Shown piece after piece: positions 35,631-44,053 of a stretch of DNA of 50,543 bases. This DNA is from JAICUY01 sp038250515 (GTDB lineage: Bacteria; Chloroflexota; Limnocylindria; QHBO01). Under the pieces are notes generated by a model, which saw nothing but the letters and a program-made list of their open reading frames with translations, was not told the DNA's origin and ran no database searches. Each line of letters opens with the position of its first letter. Within the stretch, counting starts at the first letter, position 1. The stretch spans positions 1-50,543 of the forward strand of contig JBBSCG010000009.1 of NCBI GenBank assembly GCA_038250515.1, read 5' to 3'. A program made the position numbers and the translations under genes.

Positions 35631-35654
35631 TGCAGATCTTAAACAATCGCGCAA
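35627..35654 (-). promoter_or_regulatory. Putative promoter of the marR-MFS operon
   Basis: On the minus strand TTGCGC (35649-35654), a 16-base spacer and CATAAT (35627-35632; five of six matches to the consensus -10). The -10 overlaps the operator. The predicted start of transcription is at or near the GTG start codon, which is consistent with a leaderless message. Confidence 0.5.
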
Positions 35655-35705
35655 GTCGACCCGCCGCGGCCGTCGGCTGGCCCTGCCCGACGGCCTCGAC
35701 CGGCG

Positions 35706-37070
35706 CTACTCAGTGACGTCGATCTCCTCGAAGCCGCCATCCGGCGTGCGACGCAGTCGCACAGACGTCGGACGCTCGCCGCCCGCCCAATCGTCGCGAC
35801 GCAGCTCGTGCATGATCCGCCAGGTCACCGCGAAGCCGATCGCAGGCACCACGAAGATCAGGATGCGCAGCACGTCGGTCATCGTCTCGACCCGGATGTT
35901 GAAGATGATGGCCGCCACGTCGTTGCCGGCCGCCAGCGTGGCAATGATGAAGACGAGCAGGGCCGCCACGCCGAGCGCCGTGCGGAACGGATTGTCGCGT
36001 GGCCGGTCGAGCAGTTCGTGCGATCGATGGTCGTGGGTCACGAAGCGCTGCTCGATGAACGGCCATAGGGTCATGATCGCAAACGCCACGCCGGGCAGCA
36101 GGACGCCGGGGATGAACGGCGACGGGATGGTGATGCCAAGCGCCGTGATCTCGATCGGCGGGAAGAGGCGCAGCGCACCGTCGAGCCAGCCGATGTACCA
36201 ATCGGGCTGCGAGGGCGCGGACACCGTGGTGGGGATGAACGGCCCGTAGGTCCACACCGGGTTGATCTGCACCAGCCCGCCCATCAGCGACAGAACGGCC
36301 GCGACCATCAGCATCAGCCCGGTCGACTTGAAGACCTGTGAAGGCCAGAAGCTCTTGCCGACCACGTTCGTTTCGGTGTACCCCGGTCCGGGGAACTGGC
36401 TGTGCTTCTGGCGCCACAGGATGGCGAGATGCACACCGACCCCGCCCAGCAGCAGCGCCGGCAGGAGCATGACGTGGAACACGAACAGGCGACTGACGAT
36501 GGTCGCCGTCGGGAACTCGCCGCCGAAGACCAGGAAGGCCAGGTATGGACCGATGAACGGGATGCTGATCGAGACGCTGTACACGATGCGCAGCCCGGTG
36601 CCCGAGAGCAGGTCGTCGGGCAGCGAATAGCCGGTCAGGCCCAGTGCCAGCGCCATCAGCAGCAGGCCGATGCCGACGAGCCAGTTGATCTCACGTGGCT
36701 TGCGGAAGGCGCCGGTGAAGAAGATCCGCAGCATGTGGACCACGATTGCCGAGACGAAGACGAGCGCCGCCCAGTGGTGGACCTGGCGCATGACCAGTCC
36801 GGCCTTGACCTCGAAGCTCAAAACGAGGACCGAGTTATACGCGGCCGAGACCTCCTGGCCGCGCAGCGGCAGATAGCGGCCGTCGTACGTGACGGGGGTC
36901 GCATCGGGCACATAAAAGAGCGTCAGGAAGACGCCGGTCAGGACGAGGACGACGAGGCAGAAGAGGGCGACCTCGCCAAGCAGGAACGACCAGTGGTCGG
37001 GGAAGATCTTGCGCAGGCCGGAGCGTGCCCAACCGGCGATGCCCAGGCGTTCGTCGAACCAATGCAGCAT
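35706..37070 (-). CDS. qcrB: Cytochrome bc complex, cytochrome b subunit
   Basis: A 454-residue membrane subunit holding both b haems and the quinone sites. Two His pairs are visible, in VHHWAALVFVSAIVVHMLR and in FHVMLLPALLLGGVGVHL. The quinol-oxidation motif appears as PDWY (QPDWYIGW) in place of PEWY, as is common in high-GC Gram-positive relatives. N- and C-terminal regions are fused as in full-length cytochrome b, with extra C-terminal helices. Its ATG overlaps the Rieske stop by one base (TGATG). It is the last gene of the qcrC-qcrA-qcrB run. Confidence 0.93.
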   Translation of the reverse strand: MLHWFDERLGIAGWARSGLRKIFPDHWSFLLGEVALFCLVVLVLTGVFLTLFYVPDATPVTYDGRYLPLRGQEVSAAYNSVLVLSFEVKAGLVMRQVHHWAALVFVSAIVVHMLRIFFTGAFRKPREINWLVGIGLLLMALALGLTGYSLPDDLLSGTGLRIVYSVSISIPFIGPYLAFLVFGGEFPTATIVSRLFVFHVMLLPALLLGGVGVHLAILWRQKHSQFPGPGYTETNVVGKSFWPSQVFKSTGLMLMVAAVLSLMGGLVQINPVWTYGPFIPTTVSAPSQPDWYIGWLDGALRLFPPIEITALGITIPSPFIPGVLLPGVAFAIMTLWPFIEQRFVTHDHRSHELLDRPRDNPFRTALGVAALLVFIIATLAAGNDVAAIIFNIRVETMTDVLRILIFVVPAIGFAVTWRIMHELRRDDWAGGERPTSVRLRRTPDGGFEEIDVTE

Positions 37071-37915
37071 CAGTCGCCGCCCTCATCGGTATGGGTCATA
37101 TTCCAGAACGACGGGCCCACCGGCTCTGTGTAATCACTGCGCGCGACCAGATAGCCATCGGCGTCGACGTCGAGCGGCAACTGCGGCAGCGGCCGCGCGG
37201 CAGGGCCGAAGGTCGGCACCGCGCCATGAAGCACGTCGAAGGTCGACTGGTGGCAGGGGCACAGCAGCGAGTGGTCCTCGGCGCGATACAAGCCGACCGG
37301 ACAGCCGGCGTGCGTGCAGATCTTTGAGTAGCCCACCACGCCCTGCGGCGCCCACGCCTGGCGGTCGGCCGCCAACTGCAGATCGCCCGCTCGGACCTTG
37401 ATCAGCAGCGTCTGGCTGTCGGCGCGTCCCACGCTTCCCGCCGGAAAGACCGTCTGCACGGCATCCTCGGCGAGGTCCGCGGCGCGGATCGGTTGACCGT
37501 CGCTGCCGACGACCCGCGATCCCTTGCGCCAGGCGGTCTCGAACAGGGCGCGGCCCGGCTGTGGGCCGAGCGAAAAGACCGGCAGCACCAGTGCCGCGGC
37601 GAGCATGGCGCCGGCACCGCCGAGCAGCCGCACCAGGAACTTGCGGCGAGAGAGGGACTCGACGTCGAGCGTCCGCTCGGTCGCCTGGACCGCTGACTCC
37701 GAGCCGAAGGGGTATCGCGGCTCCTCCTCGACCGGCGCGTCCATCAGGCCAATCGCCCAGACCACGATCCCCAGGCCGACTCCGCCGAGCGCCAGCGCCA
37801 GCAGCACGCCTTCGATCTGTGGATTGGCGCCGACGAAGGCGTAGACCACCAGCAGGCCGATGGAGGCCAGGATCGAAACGCCCAGCGCCAGCGTGATGGC
37901 GCGCTCTGCCCTCAC
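37070..37915 (-). CDS. qcrA: Rieske iron-sulfur subunit of the cytochrome bc complex
   Basis: A 281-residue protein. Two hydrophobic helices lie in the first 60 residues. A third follows a twin-arginine SRRKFLVRLLGG sequence near residue 100, matching the three-helix Rieske proteins of actinobacteria. The [2Fe-2S] ligand boxes are CTHAGCPVG (from about residue 200) and CPCHQSTFD (from about 219), complete with the disulfide cysteines. The GTG at 37915 forms a GTGA overlap with qcrC. A longer frame through this region is only read-through in the qcrC gene. Confidence 0.92.
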   Translation of the reverse strand: MRAERAITLALGVSILASIGLLVVYAFVGANPQIEGVLLALALGGVGLGIVVWAIGLMDAPVEEEPRYPFGSESAVQATERTLDVESLSRRKFLVRLLGGAGAMLAAALVLPVFSLGPQPGRALFETAWRKGSRVVGSDGQPIRAADLAEDAVQTVFPAGSVGRADSQTLLIKVRAGDLQLAADRQAWAPQGVVGYSKICTHAGCPVGLYRAEDHSLLCPCHQSTFDVLHGAVPTFGPAARPLPQLPLDVDADGYLVARSDYTEPVGPSFWNMTHTDEGGD

Positions 37916-38700
37916 GGCACGTGCTCCTCGTCGCCGCTCTTGCGACGCCACTCGCGACCGACCAGCACCACGATCACCAGCAGCAGGCCCATGCCCAGCA
38001 CCCAACCAACGAAGCCTTCCGGCACCGGACCGATGCCGCCGATCGAGAAGCCGCCCGGGTTGCTGCTTTTCTGGAGGTACTCGATATAGCTCGCCACGCC
38101 GTTGAGCTCGCGCGCTTCGTAGCCAAAGACCGGCATCTGGCCAGGCCCTGTGAGCATCGCCTCGACGACCTGCACCGGCGTGGCGAGGTCGAGCGCCGGT
38201 GCCAGCGCGCCGCCGCCGACCGCTCCCCCGTTCGCTGTCGCACCGTGGCATGGAGCGCAGTTCCCGACGAAGAGCTTCTGCCCGTCGGGGACGAGGGATT
38301 CCTGGGTCTGAACCTCGGGGATCTGCGGTCCCTGGCCAAGCGAGGCGACGTATGCCACGAGCTGATGGATCTGTTCGTCGTCGAAGACCGGTGGCTTGCG
38401 CTTGGCCTGGCTGCCCGGACCATCGCTGAAGGGCATGCGCCCGGTGCGCAGCTGAAAGTCTGCCGCTGCCGCTCCAGCGTTCTCGAGGGACGGGCCAAAC
38501 TCCGTTCCCTCGCCCTGCGCTCCGTGGCACGAAGCGCACGACGCGGCGAACAGCTTCGCGCCCTGCGCGCCGAATTGATCGTCGCCTGGCGCGGCCAGCA
38601 CACGCTGGCCGAACGAGCCGACGGGCACCAGAATCATGGCAGCCGCGAGCATGGCCAGCGCGATCGCAAAGATGCTGAGCGCCCGCATCGGTCCGGTCAT
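37912..38700 (-). CDS. qcrC: Di-haem cytochrome c subunit of the bc complex
   Basis: A 262-residue membrane-anchored cytochrome c. After an N-terminal signal-anchor helix come two c-type domains with haem motifs CASCH (Cys55-His59) and CAPCH (Cys148-His152). Methionines that could be axial ligands lie in GRMPF and GQMPVFG. A C-terminal membrane helix (WVLGMGLLLVIVVLV) ends with basic residues. Two haems on the bc complex itself are typical of organisms that pass electrons straight to an aa3 oxidase without soluble cytochrome c. ATG 38700 lies two bases after the stop of the small membrane gene upstream. Confidence 0.92.
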   Translation of the reverse strand: MTGPMRALSIFAIALAMLAAAMILVPVGSFGQRVLAAPGDDQFGAQGAKLFAASCASCHGAQGEGTEFGPSLENAGAAAADFQLRTGRMPFSDGPGSQAKRKPPVFDDEQIHQLVAYVASLGQGPQIPEVQTQESLVPDGQKLFVGNCAPCHGATANGGAVGGGALAPALDLATPVQVVEAMLTGPGQMPVFGYEARELNGVASYIEYLQKSSNPGGFSIGGIGPVPEGFVGWVLGMGLLLVIVVLVGREWRRKSGDEEHVP

Positions 38701-38702
38701 CG

Positions 38703-39056
38703 TCAACCGGTTGACAGCAGTCGCCAGGCCAGCAGGAAGGTGATCGCTCCGCCGATCGCCATGACGCCCGAACGTGGCCGCGGTGGCGCTTCGCTGGCGA
38801 AACTGAAGGCGAGGGGCAGGACGCCCAGGATCGCGACGCCGTACAGCAGGTGCAGACCTTCCCGCGGCCGCGTTCCGCTGGCGTACACGATCGCGCCGAC
38901 GAGGACCTGCACCAGCAGCATGGCGATGACCAGGATGGCGCCGCGGCGGACCCAGGCGTGTCCGCGGTCGAGCCACACGGCGATGCCACCGCCGACGGCG
39001 AACAGCGCCGCGGCCACCATCACGAGGCTGCTTAGGAGACCGTGGGGCGGCTGCAT
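38703..39056 (-). CDS. Four-helix membrane protein in the qcrCAB operon
   Basis: A 117-residue protein with four hydrophobic helices and short loops. A Gly-Leu-His-Leu-Leu-Tyr-Gly segment in helix 3 places a His in the membrane. It sits directly upstream of qcrC, where actinobacteria carry ctaE, but it is too short and lacks the features of oxidase subunit III. The RRGAILVIAMLLVQVLVGAI segment and the His hint at half of a CtaA/COX15-like bundle, but this is weak. ATG 39056 is preferred; a GTG seven codons earlier is possible. The role is probably linked to the respiratory complex or its haem supply. Confidence 0.55.
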   Translation of the reverse strand: MQPPHGLLSSLVMVAAALFAVGGGIAVWLDRGHAWVRRGAILVIAMLLVQVLVGAIVYASGTRPREGLHLLYGVAILGVLPLAFSFASEAPPRPRSGVMAIGGAITFLLAWRLLSTG

Positions 39057-39140
39057 CGATCTAGCTGTTTGCCGCACAAACGGTCAGTCTCTCGCAGCAT
39101 GGAAGATCGTCGAGCCGGCTGGCGAGCACGGATGGTCGAT

Positions 39141-41624
39141 TCAGCGCGGGAAGATGCGTCGCAGGCGGCGATAGGCTCGGGCAGCGGGGTCGCGGCGGCC
39201 TTTCAGCCACTCCGGGCCACCTTCCGATCGCATGGCCTCCGACGCCGAGCGTGGTGGCTCGCTGGCAGCCGGTCCGGATTGCTCGGGCACCAGAGCGTCG
39301 ACCGCGGGCGACTCGGCCGATTCAGCCGCATGCTGGCTGGCTCGCGCCGCGGCGGCAGCCTTGGACCAGTTGCGCGGCTCCGCACGTTGGCGGACCGGAT
39401 GGGCCACGGTCGCCGATTCCGGCGTCGCACGCTCGTCGGCTGTCGGCTCCGGCGCTTGACTGGAATCGCCGAGCGCGGCGAGCGCTCGCTGCAGGTCATC
39501 GCCGCCGGGAAGACTGAGGCTGATCGACCGATCCGCCTCGGGCCACCGCGGAGCTTCCTGTTCGTCATCTGTTGATGGATATGGAGCTGGTGTGCTTGCA
39601 GCTTCCCCTTCGGTCGGGGCTTCGCGGTGCTCAGCGTCCTCTGCTTCCGATTCGCTCGATGCAGCTTCGGTAGGGCGGGCGGTTGCTTCGTCGGTGACGT
39701 TCCCGACGCCCGCCTCGGCTCCATGGGATGGCGGCTCGAGGAGGTTCCGAATCGCATCAACTTCGGTCGCATCCCAGCCCTGGTCGTGCGCGATGCGGGT
39801 CAGCTCGTCCTGCGACGGTTGACGCGACGTTTCTTCCGCGTGCCAGCCCGCCGTCGCGAACTCGAGCTCGGCGGCATAGTCGTCGCGTTCGTCGAACTCG
39901 CTGCCGAGCCACATCAACGCGACCTCGCCCGTCGCGTCCGGAACAGGAGGTGAGGCGTCGGTTGGCTCAGGTTCGGCGGAGGGCGACGGCTGCGGCTCCG
40001 CGGGAGTGAGACTCGCCGATTCCTCGACGGCGTCGGCTCCCGTGGGCGGCTCTTCTTTAGGCGGCTCTGCGGTGGCTGCCTCTTCTGTGACCGCTTCTTC
40101 TGGGAGACCTTCTATGGGCGAGCCCGCCGGCTCATGCTCTTCAGCATGCGTCTCAGGGAAGGACTCGCTGACGAGCCCCGGCTCCTCATCGGTCAGCGAA
40201 GGTTCGTCTGGCACGATCTCGTCTGCCAGCGCCTCGGCGATAAATGCGTCCGCCGCCAGCTCATCCTCGACAGGCAGGTCCTTGGTCGCGAAGCCCGGCT
40301 CCTGCATCTCGTCGTCCGGCAGCTCACCGGTGACGGGCGCCGCCGCATGAGGATTTGGCGCAAGCGTTTCGACGGTGATCTCCTCCTCGACGCTCACCTC
40401 GAAGTTCTCTGCCGCAGGTTCGGAATCCCAGTCGTCGTCCCAGTCCTGATCGTCGGCGGGCGGGGGCTCGATCGGCTCGGCGGGCGCCTCAGCCTCAGCG
40501 AGCCTTCCGACGGGCTCGGGCTCCGCAATCTCAGGTTCGGCAATTTCAGACTCCGGAACCTCGGGTTCAGCCTCGGGAACCTCGGGCTCGGCCTCAGTTT
40601 CGGTCGGAGGCTCAGCTTCGAGCGGGTCCGCCGCAGGTCCGGCATCCGGCGGGGGCGGCTGCGCCGTCGCATCATCGGTAGGCGCCGTATCGGCCTCGCG
40701 AGTCTCAACCTCGGCGGCATCCAGCCAGACGAACTCGCCCTCGGCCAGCCAGTCCGGCTCTTCGATCTCGGTGCTGTAGCGCTCGGTATCGATCGCCGGT
40801 CCCCGCTCGACGCTCTCCTCCGTCTCGTTCGACGCCGCCTCGACCGTTTCAACCTCTGCCACGCCTGGCGATTCGGGCGCGTCAACCGGTTCGGGCAACT
40901 CTCCGGTACTGGGGTCCATGGCACGCGCCAGGGCCTCCGCGAATCCTCCCACGGCGATCTGACGGAAGCCGGACCGATGATTGCGCGCCGGCTTCACCTC
41001 CTCGGCCTGCACGCTGCCCAATTCGGACGCCGTCTCCGACGCAACCGACGCCTCGCTTTCGTCCACATCCGGCTCGACCGATGTGACCTCGACCGCGACG
41101 TCCTCGGCAACGACGATCGAATCTTCCGCGCTGGTCGAGTCCGCGCCCGGTGCTTCCGGCTCGACGGACGCGGGCAGTGGCGGGTGCCATTCGACGACGG
41201 AGGGCGTCGCAGCAGAACCCGGGAGCCGCAGGTCCATGCGCACCTCGAGCGCCTCCACCCGGCCGCGCAATGCGGCCACCTCCCCGCGGGACTCGCCAAG
41301 CGCCAGCAACGCCTGACCGTACCGCTCGGTGAGATTGCGGAACTCGGTCAGCAGCTCGCGAAACGGGCTGGCCTCGAACGCTGGATCGACGTCCGTCTCG
41401 GCCTGGACCGATGGAGCGGATCGCGGCTGCAGATAGACGCGCAGCTCGCCATCGTCCTCCTGTGAGCCCGCGATGACGCCGCGGGCAACCAGCTCCCGAA
41501 TGCGTCGCTGCGGAACTCCGAGAACCTCGGCCGCCTCATGGATCGAGTAGCCATTCACGGGTGAGATAGCGTAGCGCCTCCCGTCCACCTTGGCACGCCG
41601 ACTCGGCGGACGTGCCAACGGCAT
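39141..41624 (-). CDS. Large acidic low-complexity protein with N-terminal MerR-like helix-turn-helix
   Basis: An 827-residue protein with an unusual layout. Near the N-terminus GYSIHEAAEVLGVPQRRIRE plus LVARGVIAG is a MerR/excisionase-type helix-turn-helix. A coiled coil follows (ERYGQALLALGESRGEVAAL and beyond). About 550 residues of Glu/Pro/Ala/Asp-rich, strongly acidic sequence come next, presumably disordered. Within it lies one more ordered island (ALMWLGSEFDERDDYAAELE to DATEVDAIRNLLEPP, near residues 575-640). The C-terminus switches to a basic tail with GGPEWLKGRRDPAARAYRRL. I chose ATG 41624 because AGGGGTGA lies upstream. The gene is divergent from the glucan phosphorylase. It may bind DNA through the N-terminus and a charged surface or membrane through the tail. 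No function can be named. Confidence 0.7.
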   Translation of the reverse strand: MPLARPPSRRAKVDGRRYAISPVNGYSIHEAAEVLGVPQRRIRELVARGVIAGSQEDDGELRVYLQPRSAPSVQAETDVDPAFEASPFRELLTEFRNLTERYGQALLALGESRGEVAALRGRVEALEVRMDLRLPGSAATPSVVEWHPPLPASVEPEAPGADSTSAEDSIVVAEDVAVEVTSVEPDVDESEASVASETASELGSVQAEEVKPARNHRSGFRQIAVGGFAEALARAMDPSTGELPEPVDAPESPGVAEVETVEAASNETEESVERGPAIDTERYSTEIEEPDWLAEGEFVWLDAAEVETREADTAPTDDATAQPPPPDAGPAADPLEAEPPTETEAEPEVPEAEPEVPESEIAEPEIAEPEPVGRLAEAEAPAEPIEPPPADDQDWDDDWDSEPAAENFEVSVEEEITVETLAPNPHAAAPVTGELPDDEMQEPGFATKDLPVEDELAADAFIAEALADEIVPDEPSLTDEEPGLVSESFPETHAEEHEPAGSPIEGLPEEAVTEEAATAEPPKEEPPTGADAVEESASLTPAEPQPSPSAEPEPTDASPPVPDATGEVALMWLGSEFDERDDYAAELEFATAGWHAEETSRQPSQDELTRIAHDQGWDATEVDAIRNLLEPPSHGAEAGVGNVTDEATARPTEAASSESEAEDAEHREAPTEGEAASTPAPYPSTDDEQEAPRWPEADRSISLSLPGGDDLQRALAALGDSSQAPEPTADERATPESATVAHPVRQRAEPRNWSKAAAAARASQHAAESAESPAVDALVPEQSGPAASEPPRSASEAMRSEGGPEWLKGRRDPAARAYRRLRRIFPR

Positions 41625-41883
41625 GACGATCACCCCTGGGACCGTTATCCGGAACACTTCGTCGCGGCAAGCACGTAACGATCCCTCTGCGAAGCCTTAT
41701 CCGCCAAAGACCGCATGAATGGGCCGCTACCGATCCCTGTCGGCGCCGATACCGCTACGGTGCCGGTCATCAGCCGAGATAAGGACCTCAGCGAGAGGCA
41801 TTGCAGGCCGCGAGCGAAGTCTCAGACGCGATGGCCGCGCAGAACGGCCCGCGCGATGTCGAGATCGGTATCATCGGAACTCC
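41625..41883. other. Divergent intergenic region with repeated TTATCC/GGATAA-type motifs
   Basis: No gene is seen in these 259 bases. Plus-strand CGTTATCCG (41643-41651) and CCTTATCCG (41695-41703) are near-identical direct copies, and GATAAGG at 41778-41784 is an inverted copy of the core. A TATCAT hexamer at 41869-41874, nine bases before the glucan phosphorylase ATG, is a plausible -10. The motifs could serve regulation of either divergent gene. Confidence 0.35.
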
Positions 41884-44046
41884 ATGACGACTTCCATCCG
41901 CATCCCGACCTTGCCGGGGCATGACTTCAACCTGCCACTTGGCCTCGAAGGGCTGGGCGAGCTGGCCTACAACCTGTGGTGGAGCTGGACGCCCAGCGCC
42001 GGGTCCCTGTTCGCCCGCATCGACTCGCTCGCCTGGACGCGCTACCGCAACCCGATACGGGTGCTGCGCGGCGTGCAGGCCAGCCGCTGGGCCGAGCTTG
42101 CCGCCGACGAGGACTTCATGGTCGACGCATCACGCCTGCTCGACGAGTTCCAGCGCTACCTCGACAACGGGTCGGATGGTTGGTATGCATCCTCGCCCGG
42201 CCGAGAGCTTTCCGGTCCCGTCGCATATTTCTGCGCCGAGTACGGCATCCACGAGTCGATGCAGATCTACTCAGGTGGTCTCGGCATCCTGGCCGGCGAC
42301 CATTGCAAGTCCGCATCGGATGCCGCGCTGCCCTTCATCGCCGTGGGCGTCTTCTACCGACACGGCTATTTCCGGCAGCAGATCGATGCCGATGGCCACC
42401 AGGAACATGCCCAGCCAGATCTCGATCCGGCATCCCTGCCGCTGCGCCGAGCCCGCGGGCGCGACGGCTCGCCGCTCGAGGTCAAGGTCGATTTTCCGGG
42501 ACGAACGGTGCACGCCGCCGTATGGGTTGCGCAGGTCGGCCGCGTCCCGCTGCTGCTGCTCGACACCGACACGCCGTCCAACGACCCCGCCGACCGGCCG
42601 ATCACCCACATCCTGTATGTCCGCGGCCGTGAAATGCGGCTGGCACAGGAGATCGTGCTCGGCATGGGCGGCGTACGCGCATTGCGCCAGCTGGGGATCG
42701 AGCCCGCCGCCTGGCACCTCAATGAGGGCCACTCGGCGTTCCTGCTCCTCGAGCGTGCGCGCGCGCCGGTTTCGCAAGGGAAGACGCCGGCTGACGCGCT
42801 GCGTGAGGTCGGCCGCAACGCCGTATTCACCATCCATACACCGGTACCTGCCGGGAACGAGATCTTCGATCGCCGCCTGATCGCGACGCACCTCGCTCCG
42901 TGGCTGGAGGCGACCGGCATGCCGGTCGACCAGCTGCTCGAGCTGGGCCGCGGACGCACCGATGATCCCAATGCGCCCTTTGACATGACGGCCTTCGTGC
43001 TGCGCCATGCCGTGGACGCGAACGCCGTCAGCAAGCTGCATGCGCAAACGGCCACGGACACGTGGGAGCCACTCGCTGGCCATCCGATCATGGCCATCAC
43101 CAACGGCGTGCATGTCGCCACCTGGCTCGGCGGCCGCGTGCGCGGCGTCATCGAGACGGCGATCGGGACGCCGCTCGGGACCGATCTGCCGGGACCCGAG
43201 CCATTCGCGCGGCTCAGCCAGGTGAGCGACGAGGATCTGTGGGCGGCGCACAAGCAGCAGAAGCGGGAGCTGATCCGCTTCATCCATGGCCGGCTCAGCC
43301 GCCAGTTCGCCCGACACGGCGAATCACCCGAGACGCTCCGTCAGCTGCAGGCCGCCTTCAATCCCAAGGCATTGACCATCGGCTTCGCTCGACGATTTGC
43401 GACATACAAGCGTGCCGATCTCCTTTTTCGCGACGAGGAGCGCGTTGCGCGGCTGCTTGACGACGTGCACCGACCGGTGCAGATCGTGCTCGCCGGGAAG
43501 GCGCACCCGGCGGACCGGCCGGGTCAGTCGGTGATCCAGCACATTTTCGAGCTGTCGCGCTCCGAGCGGCTGCGCGGTCGGGTCTTCATCCTGGAGGACT
43601 ACGACATGCGCATCGCGCGCTTCATGGTCGCCGGCGTGGACATATGGCTCAACAACCCGCGCCGACCCCTCGAGGCGAGCGGCACCTCGGGCATGAAGGC
43701 GGCCATGAATGGCATACCCAGCGTCAGCATTTTGGACGGCTGGTGGGACGAGGGCTTCAACGGACGCAATGGCTGGGCCATCGGCGGCCGAGAATCATCG
43801 GCCGATGAAGGCGCACAGGACCACGCCGACTCGCAGGAGCTGTATCGGCTGCTGGAGGAGGAGATCGTGCCGCGCTTCTTTGAACGTGACGATGCCGGCG
43901 TCCCGCGCCCGTGGCTCGAGACGATGCGCGCATCGGTCGAAGGCGCCATCTGGCAGTTCAGCACCGCTCGGATGGTGATGGAGTACGTCGACCGACTCTA
44001 TATGCCGGCGGTCCGCTCGGGCGAGCTCGCCGCCAGCTACCCCTAG
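41884..44046 (+). CDS. glgP: Alpha-glucan phosphorylase (GT35, glycogen/maltodextrin type)
   Basis: A 720-residue pyridoxal-phosphate enzyme that releases glucose-1-phosphate from glycogen or maltodextrins. It is the short alpha-glucan family type, not the 800-residue classical form. Landmarks are LAYNLWWSWTP at the N-terminus, AYFCAEYGIHESMQIYSGGLG, WHLNEGHSAFLLLER, FTIHTPVPAGNE, GFARRFATYKRADLL and the PLP-lysine segment EASGTSGMKAAMNG with Lys605. ATG 41884 gives the standard N-terminus; the frame stays open 55 codons upstream with Arg-rich nonsense. No other glycogen gene is in the window. It converges on the M23 peptidase gene with seven bases between stops. Confidence 0.92.
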   Translation: MTTSIRIPTLPGHDFNLPLGLEGLGELAYNLWWSWTPSAGSLFARIDSLAWTRYRNPIRVLRGVQASRWAELAADEDFMVDASRLLDEFQRYLDNGSDGWYASSPGRELSGPVAYFCAEYGIHESMQIYSGGLGILAGDHCKSASDAALPFIAVGVFYRHGYFRQQIDADGHQEHAQPDLDPASLPLRRARGRDGSPLEVKVDFPGRTVHAAVWVAQVGRVPLLLLDTDTPSNDPADRPITHILYVRGREMRLAQEIVLGMGGVRALRQLGIEPAAWHLNEGHSAFLLLERARAPVSQGKTPADALREVGRNAVFTIHTPVPAGNEIFDRRLIATHLAPWLEATGMPVDQLLELGRGRTDDPNAPFDMTAFVLRHAVDANAVSKLHAQTATDTWEPLAGHPIMAITNGVHVATWLGGRVRGVIETAIGTPLGTDLPGPEPFARLSQVSDEDLWAAHKQQKRELIRFIHGRLSRQFARHGESPETLRQLQAAFNPKALTIGFARRFATYKRADLLFRDEERVARLLDDVHRPVQIVLAGKAHPADRPGQSVIQHIFELSRSERLRGRVFILEDYDMRIARFMVAGVDIWLNNPRRPLEASGTSGMKAAMNGIPSVSILDGWWDEGFNGRNGWAIGGRESSADEGAQDHADSQELYRLLEEEIVPRFFERDDAGVPRPWLETMRASVEGAIWQFSTARMVMEYVDRLYMPAVRSGELAASYP

Positions 44047-44053
44047 CCTCACC

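Noticed and set aside
38703..39056. Cytochrome oxidase subunit III (CtaE)
   Set aside because: It is too short (117 residues, four helices) and lacks the subunit III pattern, although its position ahead of qcrC is suggestive.
40134..41465. Plus-strand frame of 443 codons opposite the acidic HTH protein
   Set aside because: It is an Arg/Leu/Gly-rich mirror of the acidic low-complexity sequence, with no start signal. It is expected when a Glu/Ala/Pro-rich gene is read on the other strand.
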